The notes under the pieces are model-generated. The model saw only the letters and a program-made list of their open reading frames with translations, was not told the DNA's origin and ran no database searches. This document shows positions 1-8,421 of a stretch of DNA of 64,000 nt, piece by piece. A program made the position numbers and the translations under genes. This DNA comes from Mesorhizobium loti (GTDB lineage Bacteria; Pseudomonadota; Alphaproteobacteria; Rhizobiales; Rhizobiaceae). Position 1 is the first letter of the stretch. Each line of letters opens with the position of its first letter. The stretch covers positions 469,006 through 533,005 of the forward strand of contig NZ_PJRO01000002.1 in assembly GCF_002858745.1 (NCBI RefSeq). Direction: 5' to 3'.

Positions 1-932
1 AAAGCCTGGGGGATCAGCAGCAGCGCGGCAACCAACAGTGCGCCGACAATGACAGTCCAGTGGCCGACGCGGTCTGCCAACCTGCCCAGCCTTGGCGCCG
101 ACAGGATCGCGCCAAGTGCGGCAGCCGACATGACGAAGCCGGCAACCAGCGTCACGCGTTCCGGGTTCGGGACAAGGTCCGCGACATAGACGGTGATGAT
201 CGGCTCGATCGACATAGTGGCGAACATCAGCAACATGCCGGTGGCCAGCATCGCCACCACCGGTCGTTTGTCTCGGATGCGCGACCAGCCGCCGCCCGTC
301 TGCTTTTTCGGGTTCGTCTTTGCGGAGCGCTGCTCTTCCTTGATCAGGAAGGTCGTGGCGAGAAAGGCCAGGAAGATGACGCCGCCGGCAATCAGAAAGG
401 TTGCGCGGATGCCGATCCTAGGAGGCAAGGCACCACCGATCAACGGCCCGACCAGGTTGCCAGCCATGATGCCGGCTGAAAGTGTTCCCAGTGCCCAGCC
501 GGAGCGGTCCTTGGGCGTCTGCATTGCGACGAGGATGGTGGAGCCAGACGAATAGCCGCCGGCCAGGCCGACCAGAAGGCGCAACGCCACCAATTGCCAG
601 ACATCCTGCACCATTCCCATCAGCGACATGCATATCGCCATGCCGAAGCTTGCGCGCACCAGCATCAGTTTGCGGCCGTAGCGGTCGCCCAGGCGCCCCC
701 ACAGCGGAGCGACGATGGCTGCCGCCAGAAAGGTGGCGCCATAGGCGATGCCGGACCATTGCACGATCGCGGCATGATCGGAGACGCCCAACTCCTCCAC
801 ATAAAGCGGCAGGAAAGGCAAAAGCAGTGTCATTGCCACGAGCGTGGTGAAAGAGCCGAAGAAGCATACGACGAGATTGCGACGCCAATGGATGTTGTAA
901 CCGTAGTCGACGAAGGTGCTTTCGCTTTGCAT
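1..932 (-). CDS. MFS exporter, C-terminus cut by window edge
   Basis: Inner-membrane major facilitator superfamily transporter, probably a drug or metabolite exporter; the substrate cannot be read from sequence. About 310 residues are visible and the gene runs off the left edge. From the ATG the protein shows six membrane segments, then a basic cytoplasmic linker and the start of the second six-helix half. The loop 2-3 motif GRLGDRYGRK lies at residues 79-88, and a degenerate copy (GRLADRVGHW) appears near the window edge, as expected for the duplicated MFS fold. It is divergent from a GntR-family regulator, and the gap between them holds a clear operator, so the regulator probably controls this gene. 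Confidence 0.85.
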   Translation of the reverse strand, partial: MQSESTFVDYGYNIHWRRNLVVCFFGSFTTLVAMTLLLPFLPLYVEELGVSDHAAIVQWSGIAYGATFLAAAIVAPLWGRLGDRYGRKLMLVRASFGMAICMSLMGMVQDVWQLVALRLLVGLAGGYSSGSTILVAMQTPKDRSGWALGTLSAGIMAGNLVGPLIGGALPPRIGIRATFLIAGGVIFLAFLATTFLIKEEQRSAKTNPKKQTGGGWSRIRDKRPVVAMLATGMLLMFATMSIEPIITVYVADLVPNPERVTLVAGFVMSAAALGAILSAPRLGRLADRVGHWTVIVGALLVAALLLIPQA

Positions 933-963
933 GGCGTTGCTCTTTGCTGCGTATGCTTGCCTT

Positions 964-995
964 GTATCCCCATTTGGGATACCAAATTGGTATCC
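964..995. promoter_or_regulatory. Three-half-site operator between exporter and GntR regulator
   Basis: Two perfect inverted repeats overlap and share a half-site. GTATCCC and GGGATAC flank a 5-base spacer (964-982); GGATACC and GGTATCC flank another 5-base spacer (977-995). The three half-sites alternate in orientation. Palindromes of this size between divergent genes, one of them a GntR regulator, fit an autoregulatory operator that also controls the exporter. The sequence shows the symmetry; the protein-DNA assignment is inference. Confidence 0.7.
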
Positions 996-1052
996 GTATC
1001 GGCGCTGACATTGCGAAGTCAATGGGCCAGCGGGAGAAGGGGCGTCGCTGCA

Positions 1053-1718
1053 ATGTCACAGATGCAACAGGTGGAGCGTCAGCTCCGCGAAATGATTCTC
1101 GGGCTCGATATTGGCCCCGGCGAAAAGCTGACCGAGCGCTGGATCGAGAGCCGTTTCGGGGCTTCGCGCACACCGGTACGCGCTGCATTGCTCAGGCTGG
1201 AGACGGAGGGGCTTGTATCCCGCGACGGTCGAGGCTGGACGGTCTCGCCGATCAACTTGGCCGAAATCGAGCAGATCGCCGTCTATCGTCAGGCTGTAGA
1301 GGTTGCAGCGGCGCGGCTGACAGCGGCATTTGAAGACAGAAGTGGTCTCGATGCGATCGAGGCGATGCTCGATTCCTGCGGAACGGATACGCCGAGAGAG
1401 GAATGGCACCGGGTCGGCACCGACTTCCATGTTGAACTGGCGCGCCTGTCCGGCAATGAGTTCCTGTACCGCGCGGTGCGTGATGCCATGACACGACTGT
1501 CGCGGGCGCGTTGGCTGGAAATTAGCGACGAAGCCGCATCTGCACGGGCCTGGGCGGAGCACAGAATCATCTTGAACGCTCTACGCAAAGGGCAAGGGGA
1601 CGAAGCGGCGGATCTTCTCGCCAAGCATATCGGTGGCAGCCGGGACCGGCTCGTCGGTTCCTTGCAAGCTGAGCGCCGTGGTCTGCGTGCCCGTGGCTTT
1701 GCCGTGATCGCAGCTTAG
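1053..1718 (+). CDS. GntR-family (FCD-type) transcriptional regulator
   Basis: DNA-binding repressor of 221 residues. Residues 1-65 form the winged helix of the GntR family (REMILGLDIGPGEKLTER, then SRTPVRAALLRLETEGLV). The C-terminal part is the all-helical ligand-binding FCD-like domain, with the pattern FHVELARLSGN near residue 125 and an H-rich helix later (AEHRIIL, LAKHIGGSRDR). FCD regulators usually sense small carboxylic acids or sugars through a metal site; the ligand here is unknown. The frame stays open far upstream, but the ATG chosen follows a purine-rich AGAAGGGG and gives the usual family length. It is divergent from the MFS exporter across a symmetrical operator. Confidence 0.88.
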   Translation: MSQMQQVERQLREMILGLDIGPGEKLTERWIESRFGASRTPVRAALLRLETEGLVSRDGRGWTVSPINLAEIEQIAVYRQAVEVAAARLTAAFEDRSGLDAIEAMLDSCGTDTPREEWHRVGTDFHVELARLSGNEFLYRAVRDAMTRLSRARWLEISDEAASARAWAEHRIILNALRKGQGDEAADLLAKHIGGSRDRLVGSLQAERRGLRARGFAVIAA

Positions 1719-1831
1719 AACAAATCGTGCCTTCCGACGGGATAGACCGTCGCTATTCCTTGATAATGTTTCGTCACATTCTTTGACTGTTTTTCGCCGG
1801 GATTGTCTGGCGCGGCGACAACCGCGAGGCT

Positions 1832-1851
1832 AAAAGCCTGCGCGGGCTTTT
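1832..1851 (+). terminator. Hairpin after GntR gene
   Basis: AAAAGCC and GGCTTTT form a perfect 7-bp stem around a 6-base loop, about 115 bases after the regulator's stop and just before the next gene. It looks like a compact intrinsic terminator, and it argues against starting the next gene upstream of it. Confidence 0.5.
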
Positions 1852-1865
1852 GCGTTGGAATGTCG

Positions 1866-2837
1866 ATGCATAATTTTCGTCGCAGGACTGGTAAGGTCTT
1901 TTATTACGCGCGCAATATTGTTCGCGACAGCGCGCCGCAATTGCTCTTCCGCCGGGGGCTGGATCAAGCGCTGGCAATCGCGGTACGCTGCGGCCCCGCA
2001 ATTCTCGATCGGCTCAACTATTACAACAAGCTGCGGGAGCCATTCACGCTGAGCCCGGCAGCGGTGACGATAGCGGCGCTGCCGCGCCGTCCGTCGATGT
2101 ATTATTACGATCTCAAGGAATTTGCCCGCTATTTCGACCCAGGCTTGCGTTTGGACCTGGAGTTCGGTGACGTTCAAGGGCTTCCTCCGGTTCCTTCCAT
2201 CGTCAAGAACCGCCCGATTGGCGCGGACAACGCGCATGGCGTTCTGTTCAAGATGGACAAGCTGCGCCATTTCCAGATGCAGGCGGATCCTTTGCGGTTT
2301 GTCGACAAGCACCCCAGGGTCGTCTGGCGGGGCGACATGAACAATCCAATGCGACTGGTCTTTCTGGACGCAGCGCAAGGGCTGCCGTTCTGCGATGTCG
2401 GATCGCCGGCGACCCACGCACCGGAACGCCACCGCAAACCCTTTATGAGCGTCGAGGATCAGAAGCGTTATCGCTACATCGTCTCGCTCGAGGGCAATGA
2501 TGTGGCGACGAATCTCAAATGGATCATGAGTTCGAACTCGCTCTGCCTGATGCCTGAACCGACCAATGAGATCTGGTTCTGTGAAGGGCGCCTCAAGCCG
2601 GACGAGCACTATGTGCAGCTTGCGCCTGATTTCTCCGACATCGCCGACAAATTCGCGTTCTTCGAGCGTCATCCCGAACAGGCGCAGCGCATCATCGCGT
2701 CGGCGCAGGCCTATTGTCGCCAGTTTCTGGACGAGCCGACGGAAAGGGCGTTGTGTCTTCTCGTGCTCTACAAATATTTTGTCCTGAGCGGGCAGCTCGA
2801 ACCCGATGAGAAGGTCTGGCGCTTCATTTCGACATAG
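1866..2837 (+). CDS. Glycosyltransferase family 90-like protein (CAP10/LPS-modifying)
   Basis: Protein of about 323 residues resembling the CAP10/GT90 family, which transfers sugars onto lipopolysaccharide or capsule. Visible family-like blocks are the central KNRPIGADNAHGVLFKMDK, the WRGDMNNPMRL segment, and the C-terminal block KYRYIVSLEGNDVATNLKW followed by SNSLCLMPEP, the usual nucleotide-sugar-binding end of GT90 enzymes. The acceptor is unknown; LPS or capsule is an inference from the family. The start is uncertain: an ATG lies six bases upstream, but this one is better spaced from TTGGAA. A frame open to 1803 would run through the preceding terminator-like hairpin. Next gene is ppk2. 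Confidence 0.75.
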   Translation: MHNFRRRTGKVFYYARNIVRDSAPQLLFRRGLDQALAIAVRCGPAILDRLNYYNKLREPFTLSPAAVTIAALPRRPSMYYYDLKEFARYFDPGLRLDLEFGDVQGLPPVPSIVKNRPIGADNAHGVLFKMDKLRHFQMQADPLRFVDKHPRVVWRGDMNNPMRLVFLDAAQGLPFCDVGSPATHAPERHRKPFMSVEDQKRYRYIVSLEGNDVATNLKWIMSSNSLCLMPEPTNEIWFCEGRLKPDEHYVQLAPDFSDIADKFAFFERHPEQAQRIIASAQAYCRQFLDEPTERALCLLVLYKYFVLSGQLEPDEKVWRFIST

Positions 2838-2914
2838 GCGGTTTCGCAATTGCAATAAAACCGTCATTGCACGCGGATATTGGTCGGCTCACGGCGCGAA
2901 CGCGGAGCGACATC

Positions 2915-3835
2915 ATGACTGAACTGGAACGCAATTCCCCTGCCGCTGACTGGCTTGAAGCGGAACTGGCAGACACGCTCGATGAAGACTATGAGCTTGA
3001 GCTGTCGGAACCTGCGCTCTCGGAAGAAATCGCCAAGATCTACAAGCGGAAGCATCCGCCGTCCGTCGAGCGTCAAGTGTATTTCCGCGAGTTGCTCACG
3101 CTGCAATCGGAATTGATCAAGCTGCAGTCGTGGGTCGCCCACACCAAGGCGAAGGTCGTGGTGCTGTTCGAGGGGCGCGATTCCGCCGGCAAGGGCGGCG
3201 TCATCAAACGCATCACCCAGCGCCTTAATCCCCGCATCTGCCGTGTCGTGGCGCTGCCGGCGCCAACCGAGCGCGAGCGCTCGCAATGGTATTTCCAGCG
3301 CTACGCGCCGCACCTGCCTGCCGGCGGCGAGATCGTGCTGTTCGACCGCTCCTGGTACAATCGTGCCGGTGTCGAGCGGGTGATGGGCTTTGCCACGCCG
3401 GACCAGGTCGAGGAGTTCTTCCGCGACGTGCCGGATTTCGAGCGCATGCTGGTTCGCTCCGGCATCATTCTGGTGAAGTACTGGTTCTCGATCACCGACG
3501 AGGAACAGCAGATGCGCTTCCTCATGCGCATCCACGATCCGATGAAGCAGTGGAAACTCTCGCCGATGGACCTGCAGTCACGTGTGCGGTGGGAACAGTA
3601 CACCAAGGCCAAGGAAGAAATGCTGTTGCGGACGAATATCCAGGAGGCGCCTTGGTTCATCGTCGAAGGCAACGACAAGAAGCGCGCACGGCTGAACTGC
3701 ATCGATCACTTGTTGCAGCAGGTTCCCTATGAATCGGTGGCACAGGATGAAATCACCCTGCCTGAGCGTGTCTTCAACCCGGAATATGAACGCGCCGTGC
3801 TGCCGCCGGAACTTTACGTGCCGCAGAAATATTGA
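2915..3835 (+). CDS. ppk2: Polyphosphate kinase 2
   Basis: Cytosolic enzyme of 306 residues that transfers phosphate between inorganic polyphosphate and nucleoside phosphates. The Walker A loop is EGRDSAGKGG (residues ~86-95) and the Walker B-like block is FDRSWYNRAGVERVMGF (from ~143), both diagnostic for PPK2. The lid region follows (DPMKQWKLSPMDL), then WFIVEGNDKKRARLNCI. The length is that of one-domain PPK2 proteins, which use either ADP or GDP; which is used here cannot be told. The ATG was chosen because GGAGCG precedes it at good distance. The gene ends 6 bases from the convergent hydrolase gene, with no obvious terminator between them. Confidence 0.93.
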   Translation: MTELERNSPAADWLEAELADTLDEDYELELSEPALSEEIAKIYKRKHPPSVERQVYFRELLTLQSELIKLQSWVAHTKAKVVVLFEGRDSAGKGGVIKRITQRLNPRICRVVALPAPTERERSQWYFQRYAPHLPAGGEIVLFDRSWYNRAGVERVMGFATPDQVEEFFRDVPDFERMLVRSGIILVKYWFSITDEEQQMRFLMRIHDPMKQWKLSPMDLQSRVRWEQYTKAKEEMLLRTNIQEAPWFIVEGNDKKRARLNCIDHLLQQVPYESVAQDEITLPERVFNPEYERAVLPPELYVPQKY

Positions 3836-3841
3836 AGCCGA

Positions 3842-5497
3842 TTATCTGGCTTCGCGCTGGGCAACGAAGAAGGCTTTTAGCGCTTCCACCTTCTCGGCCG
3901 TCCATCCGGGCGGCTGAGTGACGGCCATCCAGGCATCGATATAGTGTTCAGGTGCATAGACGTGCCCGTAGCCCATCGGTGTTGTCGTGCCGAGCCCGAT
4001 GTCGACTGTCAGCTGCAGCAGCGTCACGATCGGGAACCACTGGAAGCGCGGCGAGACATCCGGGCCACGCTCGCCCTTCATCCAGTCGGGTTTGCGATAC
4101 GCTGAATAAGGGTCGAAAAACACGATCGGATCGCTGGCATACTGCAGATAGACGACCCGTATCGGCCCCCAAGATGCACCGTCGAGACCCAGCGCATCGC
4201 GCTGGTTGGTGAAGCGGATGACTGATCCATCACGGAAGCGTGGCAGCCATGCCGGTGAGCCGGCCACCCGGCCTGCAGTGGCAATTTTCCAGGTTCGGCT
4301 AGGGAAGGGTGGTCCTGCCCAAACGGCGCCCTGATATGGGTCGGCGACGACGTCGTAGATGTCGCTCGACAGATCCGAGTTCATCGCGCCGAGACTAAGG
4401 CCATAGAGATAGAGCTTCGGGCGCCGGTCCTTCGGCAATTTCTTCCAGTGCTCGTAGACCTGTACGAAAAGCGCTCGCGAAGCCTCGGAACCGTAGCCTG
4501 GCTCGACGAGCAGCGAGAGCCAGCTTGGCAGATAGGAATACTGGATGGCGACGCTCGCGATATCGCCATGGTGCAGATATTCGGCCGGGTCGATGCCGGC
4601 AGGGTCCACCCAGCCTGTCCCGGTCGGGGTGATGATGATGAGTGCCGAACGTTCGAAGCCGCCAACGCGCACCAGCTCGTCAAATGCCAGTCTTGCCCGT
4701 TCCTCCACGGTTCCGGCGGAGTTCAGGCCCGCATAGACGCGGATTGGTTCTTTCCCGGCCCGACCGGTCTGCGATGCGATTTCGTGGCCGGTCGGCGCCG
4801 AGGCGATGTAGTTGCGTCCCATCTTGCCAAGTCCCTGCCAGTTGATGAGCGAGGCGGGGCTGCCTGTTTTCTGGGGATCGGTCGGCGGCCGTGTGTCGGC
4901 ATCAATGATCTGGTCCAGCTCCCGATAGGACGAATCCATGGCCCGAATTGCGAAACGCAACAGCACGCCATCAATCACCGACCAGAACAGAAGGGCGGTA
5001 ACGACAAGTCCGACGACGCCGGCGACACGTCGCGGCACATGGGGGCGCAGGCGCCTTGCGATCGTCTGGAAGACGCGGGCGAGAAGCCGCGCGATCAGGA
5101 TCACGATCGCAAAGGTCACCAGCGCAATCGCTGCAACCTGGAAGGCGCCGATCTTGTCCGCCGGTTCCATGCCCATCAGGACGCGGATGGAATCCTGCCA
5201 GCCGGACGCCTGGATCAGGAAGAAGACAGCAGCTACGAGACAGGCAAGGATGATCACCCTTGACGCGGTGGCCAGCCGACGCCGGTCCGTCCCGGGCAAT
5301 TCCATATAGGTCCAGAGCGCACGCAGCGCGACGCCGACCCCATAACCGCACGAAAAGCTCAGTCCCGACAGAACGCCTTGCGTGATGCTGTCGCGTGGAA
5401 TGAGGCTGGGCGTGAGTGAGGCACAGAAGAACAGCGTCGCGAGGGCCAGTCCGGTCAGCGAGAAGGCGTCGATCGTCCTGGCTGCCCACCGGAACAT
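3842..5497 (-). CDS. Membrane-anchored alpha/beta-hydrolase (Abhydrolase_9 type)
   Basis: Protein of 551 residues. The first ~185 residues hold about five hydrophobic membrane segments (for example TGLALATLFFCASLTPSLIP and VAGVVGLVVTALLFWSVID). The rest is an alpha/beta-hydrolase domain with the nucleophile elbow GLSLGA near residue 370. The sequence ALIIITPTGTGWVDP and the phrase TPMGYGHVYAPEHY near the end, with a candidate catalytic His, match the family of uncharacterised bacterial membrane hydrolases with an N-terminal membrane domain. The substrate is unknown. It starts only 9 bases after the end of hemB on the same strand, so the two are probably co-transcribed; I see no biochemical link. 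Confidence 0.82.
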   Translation of the reverse strand: MFRWAARTIDAFSLTGLALATLFFCASLTPSLIPRDSITQGVLSGLSFSCGYGVGVALRALWTYMELPGTDRRRLATASRVIILACLVAAVFFLIQASGWQDSIRVLMGMEPADKIGAFQVAAIALVTFAIVILIARLLARVFQTIARRLRPHVPRRVAGVVGLVVTALLFWSVIDGVLLRFAIRAMDSSYRELDQIIDADTRPPTDPQKTGSPASLINWQGLGKMGRNYIASAPTGHEIASQTGRAGKEPIRVYAGLNSAGTVEERARLAFDELVRVGGFERSALIIITPTGTGWVDPAGIDPAEYLHHGDIASVAIQYSYLPSWLSLLVEPGYGSEASRALFVQVYEHWKKLPKDRRPKLYLYGLSLGAMNSDLSSDIYDVVADPYQGAVWAGPPFPSRTWKIATAGRVAGSPAWLPRFRDGSVIRFTNQRDALGLDGASWGPIRVVYLQYASDPIVFFDPYSAYRKPDWMKGERGPDVSPRFQWFPIVTLLQLTVDIGLGTTTPMGYGHVYAPEHYIDAWMAVTQPPGWTAEKVEALKAFFVAQREAR

Positions 5498-5506
5498 GCG
5501 TCAGGT

Positions 5507-6538
5507 TCACCCTTTGAGAATTTCGGCCACCCTTGGTGCGAAATAGGTGAGGATGCCGTCGCAGCCGGCACGCTTGAACGCCAGCAGCGATTCCAGCATC
5601 ACCTTTTCGCCGTCGATCCAGCCATTGGCTGCTGCTGCCTTGATCATCGAGTACTCGCCCGACACCTGGTAGGCGAAGGTCGGCATCGCGAACTCGTCCT
5701 TCAAGCGACGGATGATGTCGAGATAGGGCAGGCCGGGCTTCACCATCAGCATGTCAGCCCCTTCGGCAAGGTCCTGTTCGGCTTCCCGTACGGCCTCATC
5801 ACTGTTGGCGTGATCGATGTAATAGGTCTTTTTATCGCCCTTCAGCAGCCCCTGCGTGCCGATCGCCTCGCGATAGGGACCATAGAAGGCGGACGCGAAT
5901 TTGGTCGCATAGGACATGATGGCGACATCCTGGAAGCCGTTGGCGTCCAGCGCGTCGCGGATCGCGCCGATACGGCCGTCCATCATGTCCGAGGGGGCGA
6001 TGATGTCGGCGCCTGCTGCGGCCTGCAGCACGGCCGCGGCAGCAACCTGCTCGACCGTCTCGTCATTGACAATGATGCCATCGCGCAGGATGCCGTCGTG
6101 GCCGTGACTGGTGAAAGGGTCGAGCGCGACGTCGGTGATGATGCCGATATGCGGAACGGCCGCCTTGATGGCGCGCGTCGCCGCGTTAATCAGATTGTCC
6201 GGATCCAGAATGTGCGAACCAGCCTCGTCCTTGCGTCCGGCCTCGATGTTCGGAAAAGTCGCGATTGCCGGAATGCCGAGCTTCGCGGCACGTTCGGCTT
6301 CGCGAACTGCCTGGTCGACGCTGAGACGGAAGACGTCCGGCATGGCATCGATCGGCTCGCGTACATTTGTTCCGCCCGTCAGGAAGATCGGCCAGATCAG
6401 GTCGTCGACGGTCAGGCGGTTTTCCTGCACCAGCCGGCGCGACCAGTCGGCCTTGCGCATGCGGCGCAGGCGGCGCGAGCCGGTGATTTCGTCGACGTTG
6501 CGGGCGCCGGCCGGTTTTGTGGGGGTGAACTTGTTCAT
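5507..6538 (-). CDS. hemB: Delta-aminolevulinic acid dehydratase (porphobilinogen synthase)
   Basis: Condenses two 5-aminolevulinate molecules to porphobilinogen in haem biosynthesis. The protein has 343 residues, normal for the family. The Schiff-base lysine is Lys267 in MLMVKPGLPYLD; the second active-site lysine is Lys213 in YATKFASAFYGPYR. The region DVALDPFTSHGHDG replaces the cysteine zinc site of animal enzymes, as in the magnesium-dependent bacterial type. The frame is open for 52 codons upstream of the ATG used here, but the family N-terminus (about 20 residues, then RRLRRMRKADWSRRLV) fits MNKFTP. It is divergent from the acyl-CoA hydrolase gene across 210 bases in which I see no strong symmetry. 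Confidence 0.96.
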   Translation of the reverse strand: MNKFTPTKPAGARNVDEITGSRRLRRMRKADWSRRLVQENRLTVDDLIWPIFLTGGTNVREPIDAMPDVFRLSVDQAVREAERAAKLGIPAIATFPNIEAGRKDEAGSHILDPDNLINAATRAIKAAVPHIGIITDVALDPFTSHGHDGILRDGIIVNDETVEQVAAAAVLQAAAGADIIAPSDMMDGRIGAIRDALDANGFQDVAIMSYATKFASAFYGPYREAIGTQGLLKGDKKTYYIDHANSDEAVREAEQDLAEGADMLMVKPGLPYLDIIRRLKDEFAMPTFAYQVSGEYSMIKAAAANGWIDGEKVMLESLLAFKRAGCDGILTYFAPRVAEILKG

Positions 6539-6748
6539 AGCCAAAACTCCGATTGTCGGTTTTCTAACACGTGCTGGCCGGAGCGACCAATGCGGCATGG
6601 TTGTGCCAGTTGGATGCCGAGGCTGCGCGGATGGTCGCAGTCCATTCCGGCCTCTGCTTGGTGGGCAGTCCCTGCCGAGCGGGGCGGGCGGCATTGACGT
6701 GCCGGAGGGGGGCGCTTAGCACTTCCACTGCATACGGATGAGGATTCT

Positions 6749-7798
6749 ATGGCAATGGACTTTGGTGGCGGCGAGGAAATCCGCTTCGAAAGGATGGGCC
6801 GGGCCGGCGTCGTTACGATGACCCGCCCGCAAGCGCTCAACGCCATCACGCACCGCATGATCAATGCGCTTTCGCGTGCGCTGGATGCCTGGGAAGTCGA
6901 TCCCGCGATCGATCTCGTGCTGTTGAAGGGAGAGGGCAGGGCGTTTTCCGCCGGTGGCGACATCATGGCGGTTTATGAAGGCGGCAAGGCCGGCAAACCG
7001 CCCGTCGAGTTCTTCGCCGACGAGTACAGGCTGAATGCGCGCATTCCCCGTTTTCCCAAACCTTACGTGTCGCTGATCGACGGCATCGTCATGGGCGGTG
7101 GCGTCGGTCTTTCCTTTCATGGCTCACACCGGCTGCTCACGGAAAACGCCCAGTTCGCAATGCCGGAAGTCGGCATCGGATTCTTCCCGGATGTCGGCGG
7201 CAGCCACCTGTTGCCAGGTCTCAAGGGAAGCTTCGGCGTTTATCTGGCGCTGACGGGCGAACGCATCCGTTATGGTGACGCCTTGTGGTCGGGGCTGGCT
7301 ACTTGCGCGATCAAGGCGGCTGACCAGGTCGATATCATCCAGGGCCTGACCGAGACCGGAGATGTGGAAGCGGTGCTGCACCGCCACGCCATACGGCCTG
7401 AAGCCGAAACCGGGCAGCCGGTGCTCGAAGCGATCGCGAGGCATTTTTCCAAGGATACGTTGGCGGGCATCGTTGCCAGTCTCGAAGCCGAAGCTCCCAG
7501 CGACGAATTCGCGGCCAAGACGCTGGCTACCATTGCGCAGCGTTCGCCGACCAGCCTCAATGTCGCCTTCCGCCAGATCCGCGCCGGTGCCTCCTCGTCG
7601 ATGGACGAGTGCATGCGCATGGAATTCCGTATCCTGGTGCGTATGCTGCAGGGCCACGACTTTTATGAAGGCATCCGCGCGGCGATCGTCGACAAGGACC
7701 GCCAGCCGAAATGGCGGCCAGCCGGGCTAGGCTCGGTCGTATCGGGTGATGTCGATCCTTATTTCGCCTCGCTCGGCGAGCAGGAACTGGCACTGTGA
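6749..7798 (+). CDS. 3-hydroxyisobutyryl-CoA hydrolase-like protein
   Basis: Member of the crotonase superfamily, 349 residues, longer than simple enoyl-CoA hydratases. The oxyanion-hole loops are FSAGGDIMAVYEGG (~residue 66) and DGIVMGGGVGLSFHGSHR (~residue 111). The catalytic region is FAMPEVGIGFFPDVGGSHLL, and the C-terminal extension ends RPAGLGSVVSGDVDPYF, which is typical of 3-hydroxyisobutyryl-CoA hydrolases of valine catabolism. Those enzymes release free 3-hydroxyisobutyrate. The Shine-Dalgarno GAGGAT precedes the ATG. Its stop overlaps the start of the next gene (GTGA), so translation is probably coupled. Confidence 0.85.
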   Translation: MAMDFGGGEEIRFERMGRAGVVTMTRPQALNAITHRMINALSRALDAWEVDPAIDLVLLKGEGRAFSAGGDIMAVYEGGKAGKPPVEFFADEYRLNARIPRFPKPYVSLIDGIVMGGGVGLSFHGSHRLLTENAQFAMPEVGIGFFPDVGGSHLLPGLKGSFGVYLALTGERIRYGDALWSGLATCAIKAADQVDIIQGLTETGDVEAVLHRHAIRPEAETGQPVLEAIARHFSKDTLAGIVASLEAEAPSDEFAAKTLATIAQRSPTSLNVAFRQIRAGASSSMDECMRMEFRILVRMLQGHDFYEGIRAAIVDKDRQPKWRPAGLGSVVSGDVDPYFASLGEQELAL

Positions 7799-8217
7799 AC
7801 GACGCCGCGCAAAGCCGCGTGGTTCTGGAGCCTTCGACGACGGAACTCGTCTTCGAATGGTTCCAGCGCATCGTTGCGGTCTATTGCCTGATGTTCGGCG
7901 TTCTCTACTGGATCCGCCTCATCGGCTTCTACCCCGGGCCGCTATGGCGCTTTGACCTTATGCCGGTGCACTGGCAGCTAGCCGCCGCGACCCTGGCGGT
8001 ATTCTTTCCCTTTGCCGCCGCCGGCCTGTGGATGCTGGCGTCGTGGGGGCCGGTCATCTGGTTCATCTGCGCCCTGACCGAGACGATCATGTATGCGGGC
8101 TTCCCGCAGCTTTTCGGTGAACGCTGGCCGATCGTGGCAACGCATGCCGCCGTGGCTTTGATCTACATTGCCCTGCGCCTGATCGTGCATTTCCAGAGAC
8201 GCCGCCGGCGCGTGTGA
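7795..8217 (+). CDS. Small multi-pass membrane protein (DUF6163-like)
   Basis: Protein of 140 residues with four predicted membrane segments: IVAVYCLMFGVLYWIRLIGF, LAAATLAVFFPFAAAGLWML, WGPVIWFICALTETIMYAG and IVATHAAVALIYIALRLIV. The tail is strongly basic (FQRRRRRV), which places the C-terminus in the cytoplasm. It starts with GTG inside the stop of the preceding hydrolase gene. I believe it belongs to an uncharacterised rhizobial family (DUF6163), but this is from memory of the pattern. Its position just before ldtR suggests a possible envelope role; no catalytic motif is visible. Confidence 0.75.
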   Translation: MNDAAQSRVVLEPSTTELVFEWFQRIVAVYCLMFGVLYWIRLIGFYPGPLWRFDLMPVHWQLAAATLAVFFPFAAAGLWMLASWGPVIWFICALTETIMYAGFPQLFGERWPIVATHAAVALIYIALRLIVHFQRRRRRV

Positions 8218-8249
8218 TTTCGGCCTTTTGGCCATTCGCTAAATCTTTA

Positions 8250-8286
8250 GGTTAATTTTCTCCCCTCGGCCGGGGTTTTATTAACC
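8250..8286 (+). terminator. Nested hairpin with T-run upstream of ldtR
   Basis: CCCC and GGGG flank TCGGCC and are followed by TTTTATT, a standard intrinsic terminator shape for the operon that ends at 8217. Around it GGTTAAT (8250-8256) and ATTAACC (8280-8286) form an outer arm pair. Just after it lies a perfect 12-bp palindrome, CTTACCGGTAAG (8301-8312), which could be an operator in the ldtR promoter; that is inference. Confidence 0.55.
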
Positions 8287-8421
8287 CTCTCACGAAACCT
8301 CTTACCGGTAAGCTCTTGTTAGCCCTGGCGTTTAAGTCGAATTTTATAGGTATTCGATAGTGTCGCGATCAAGGTGACAAAAACAAAAAAATCACCGGGC
8401 GACAAACGAGAGGCAAAGACA

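Noticed and set aside
418-1188. An open frame of 256 codons on the minus strand across the GntR/MFS junction
   Set aside because: It is out of frame with the clear MFS protein on the same strand and would cross the operator; the MFS frame has the membrane helices and family motifs.
1830-2867. A 345-codon open frame antisense to the GT90-like gene
   Set aside because: It mirrors the codon pattern of the plus-strand gene, shows no domain motif and has no ribosome site. High GC makes such antisense frames common.
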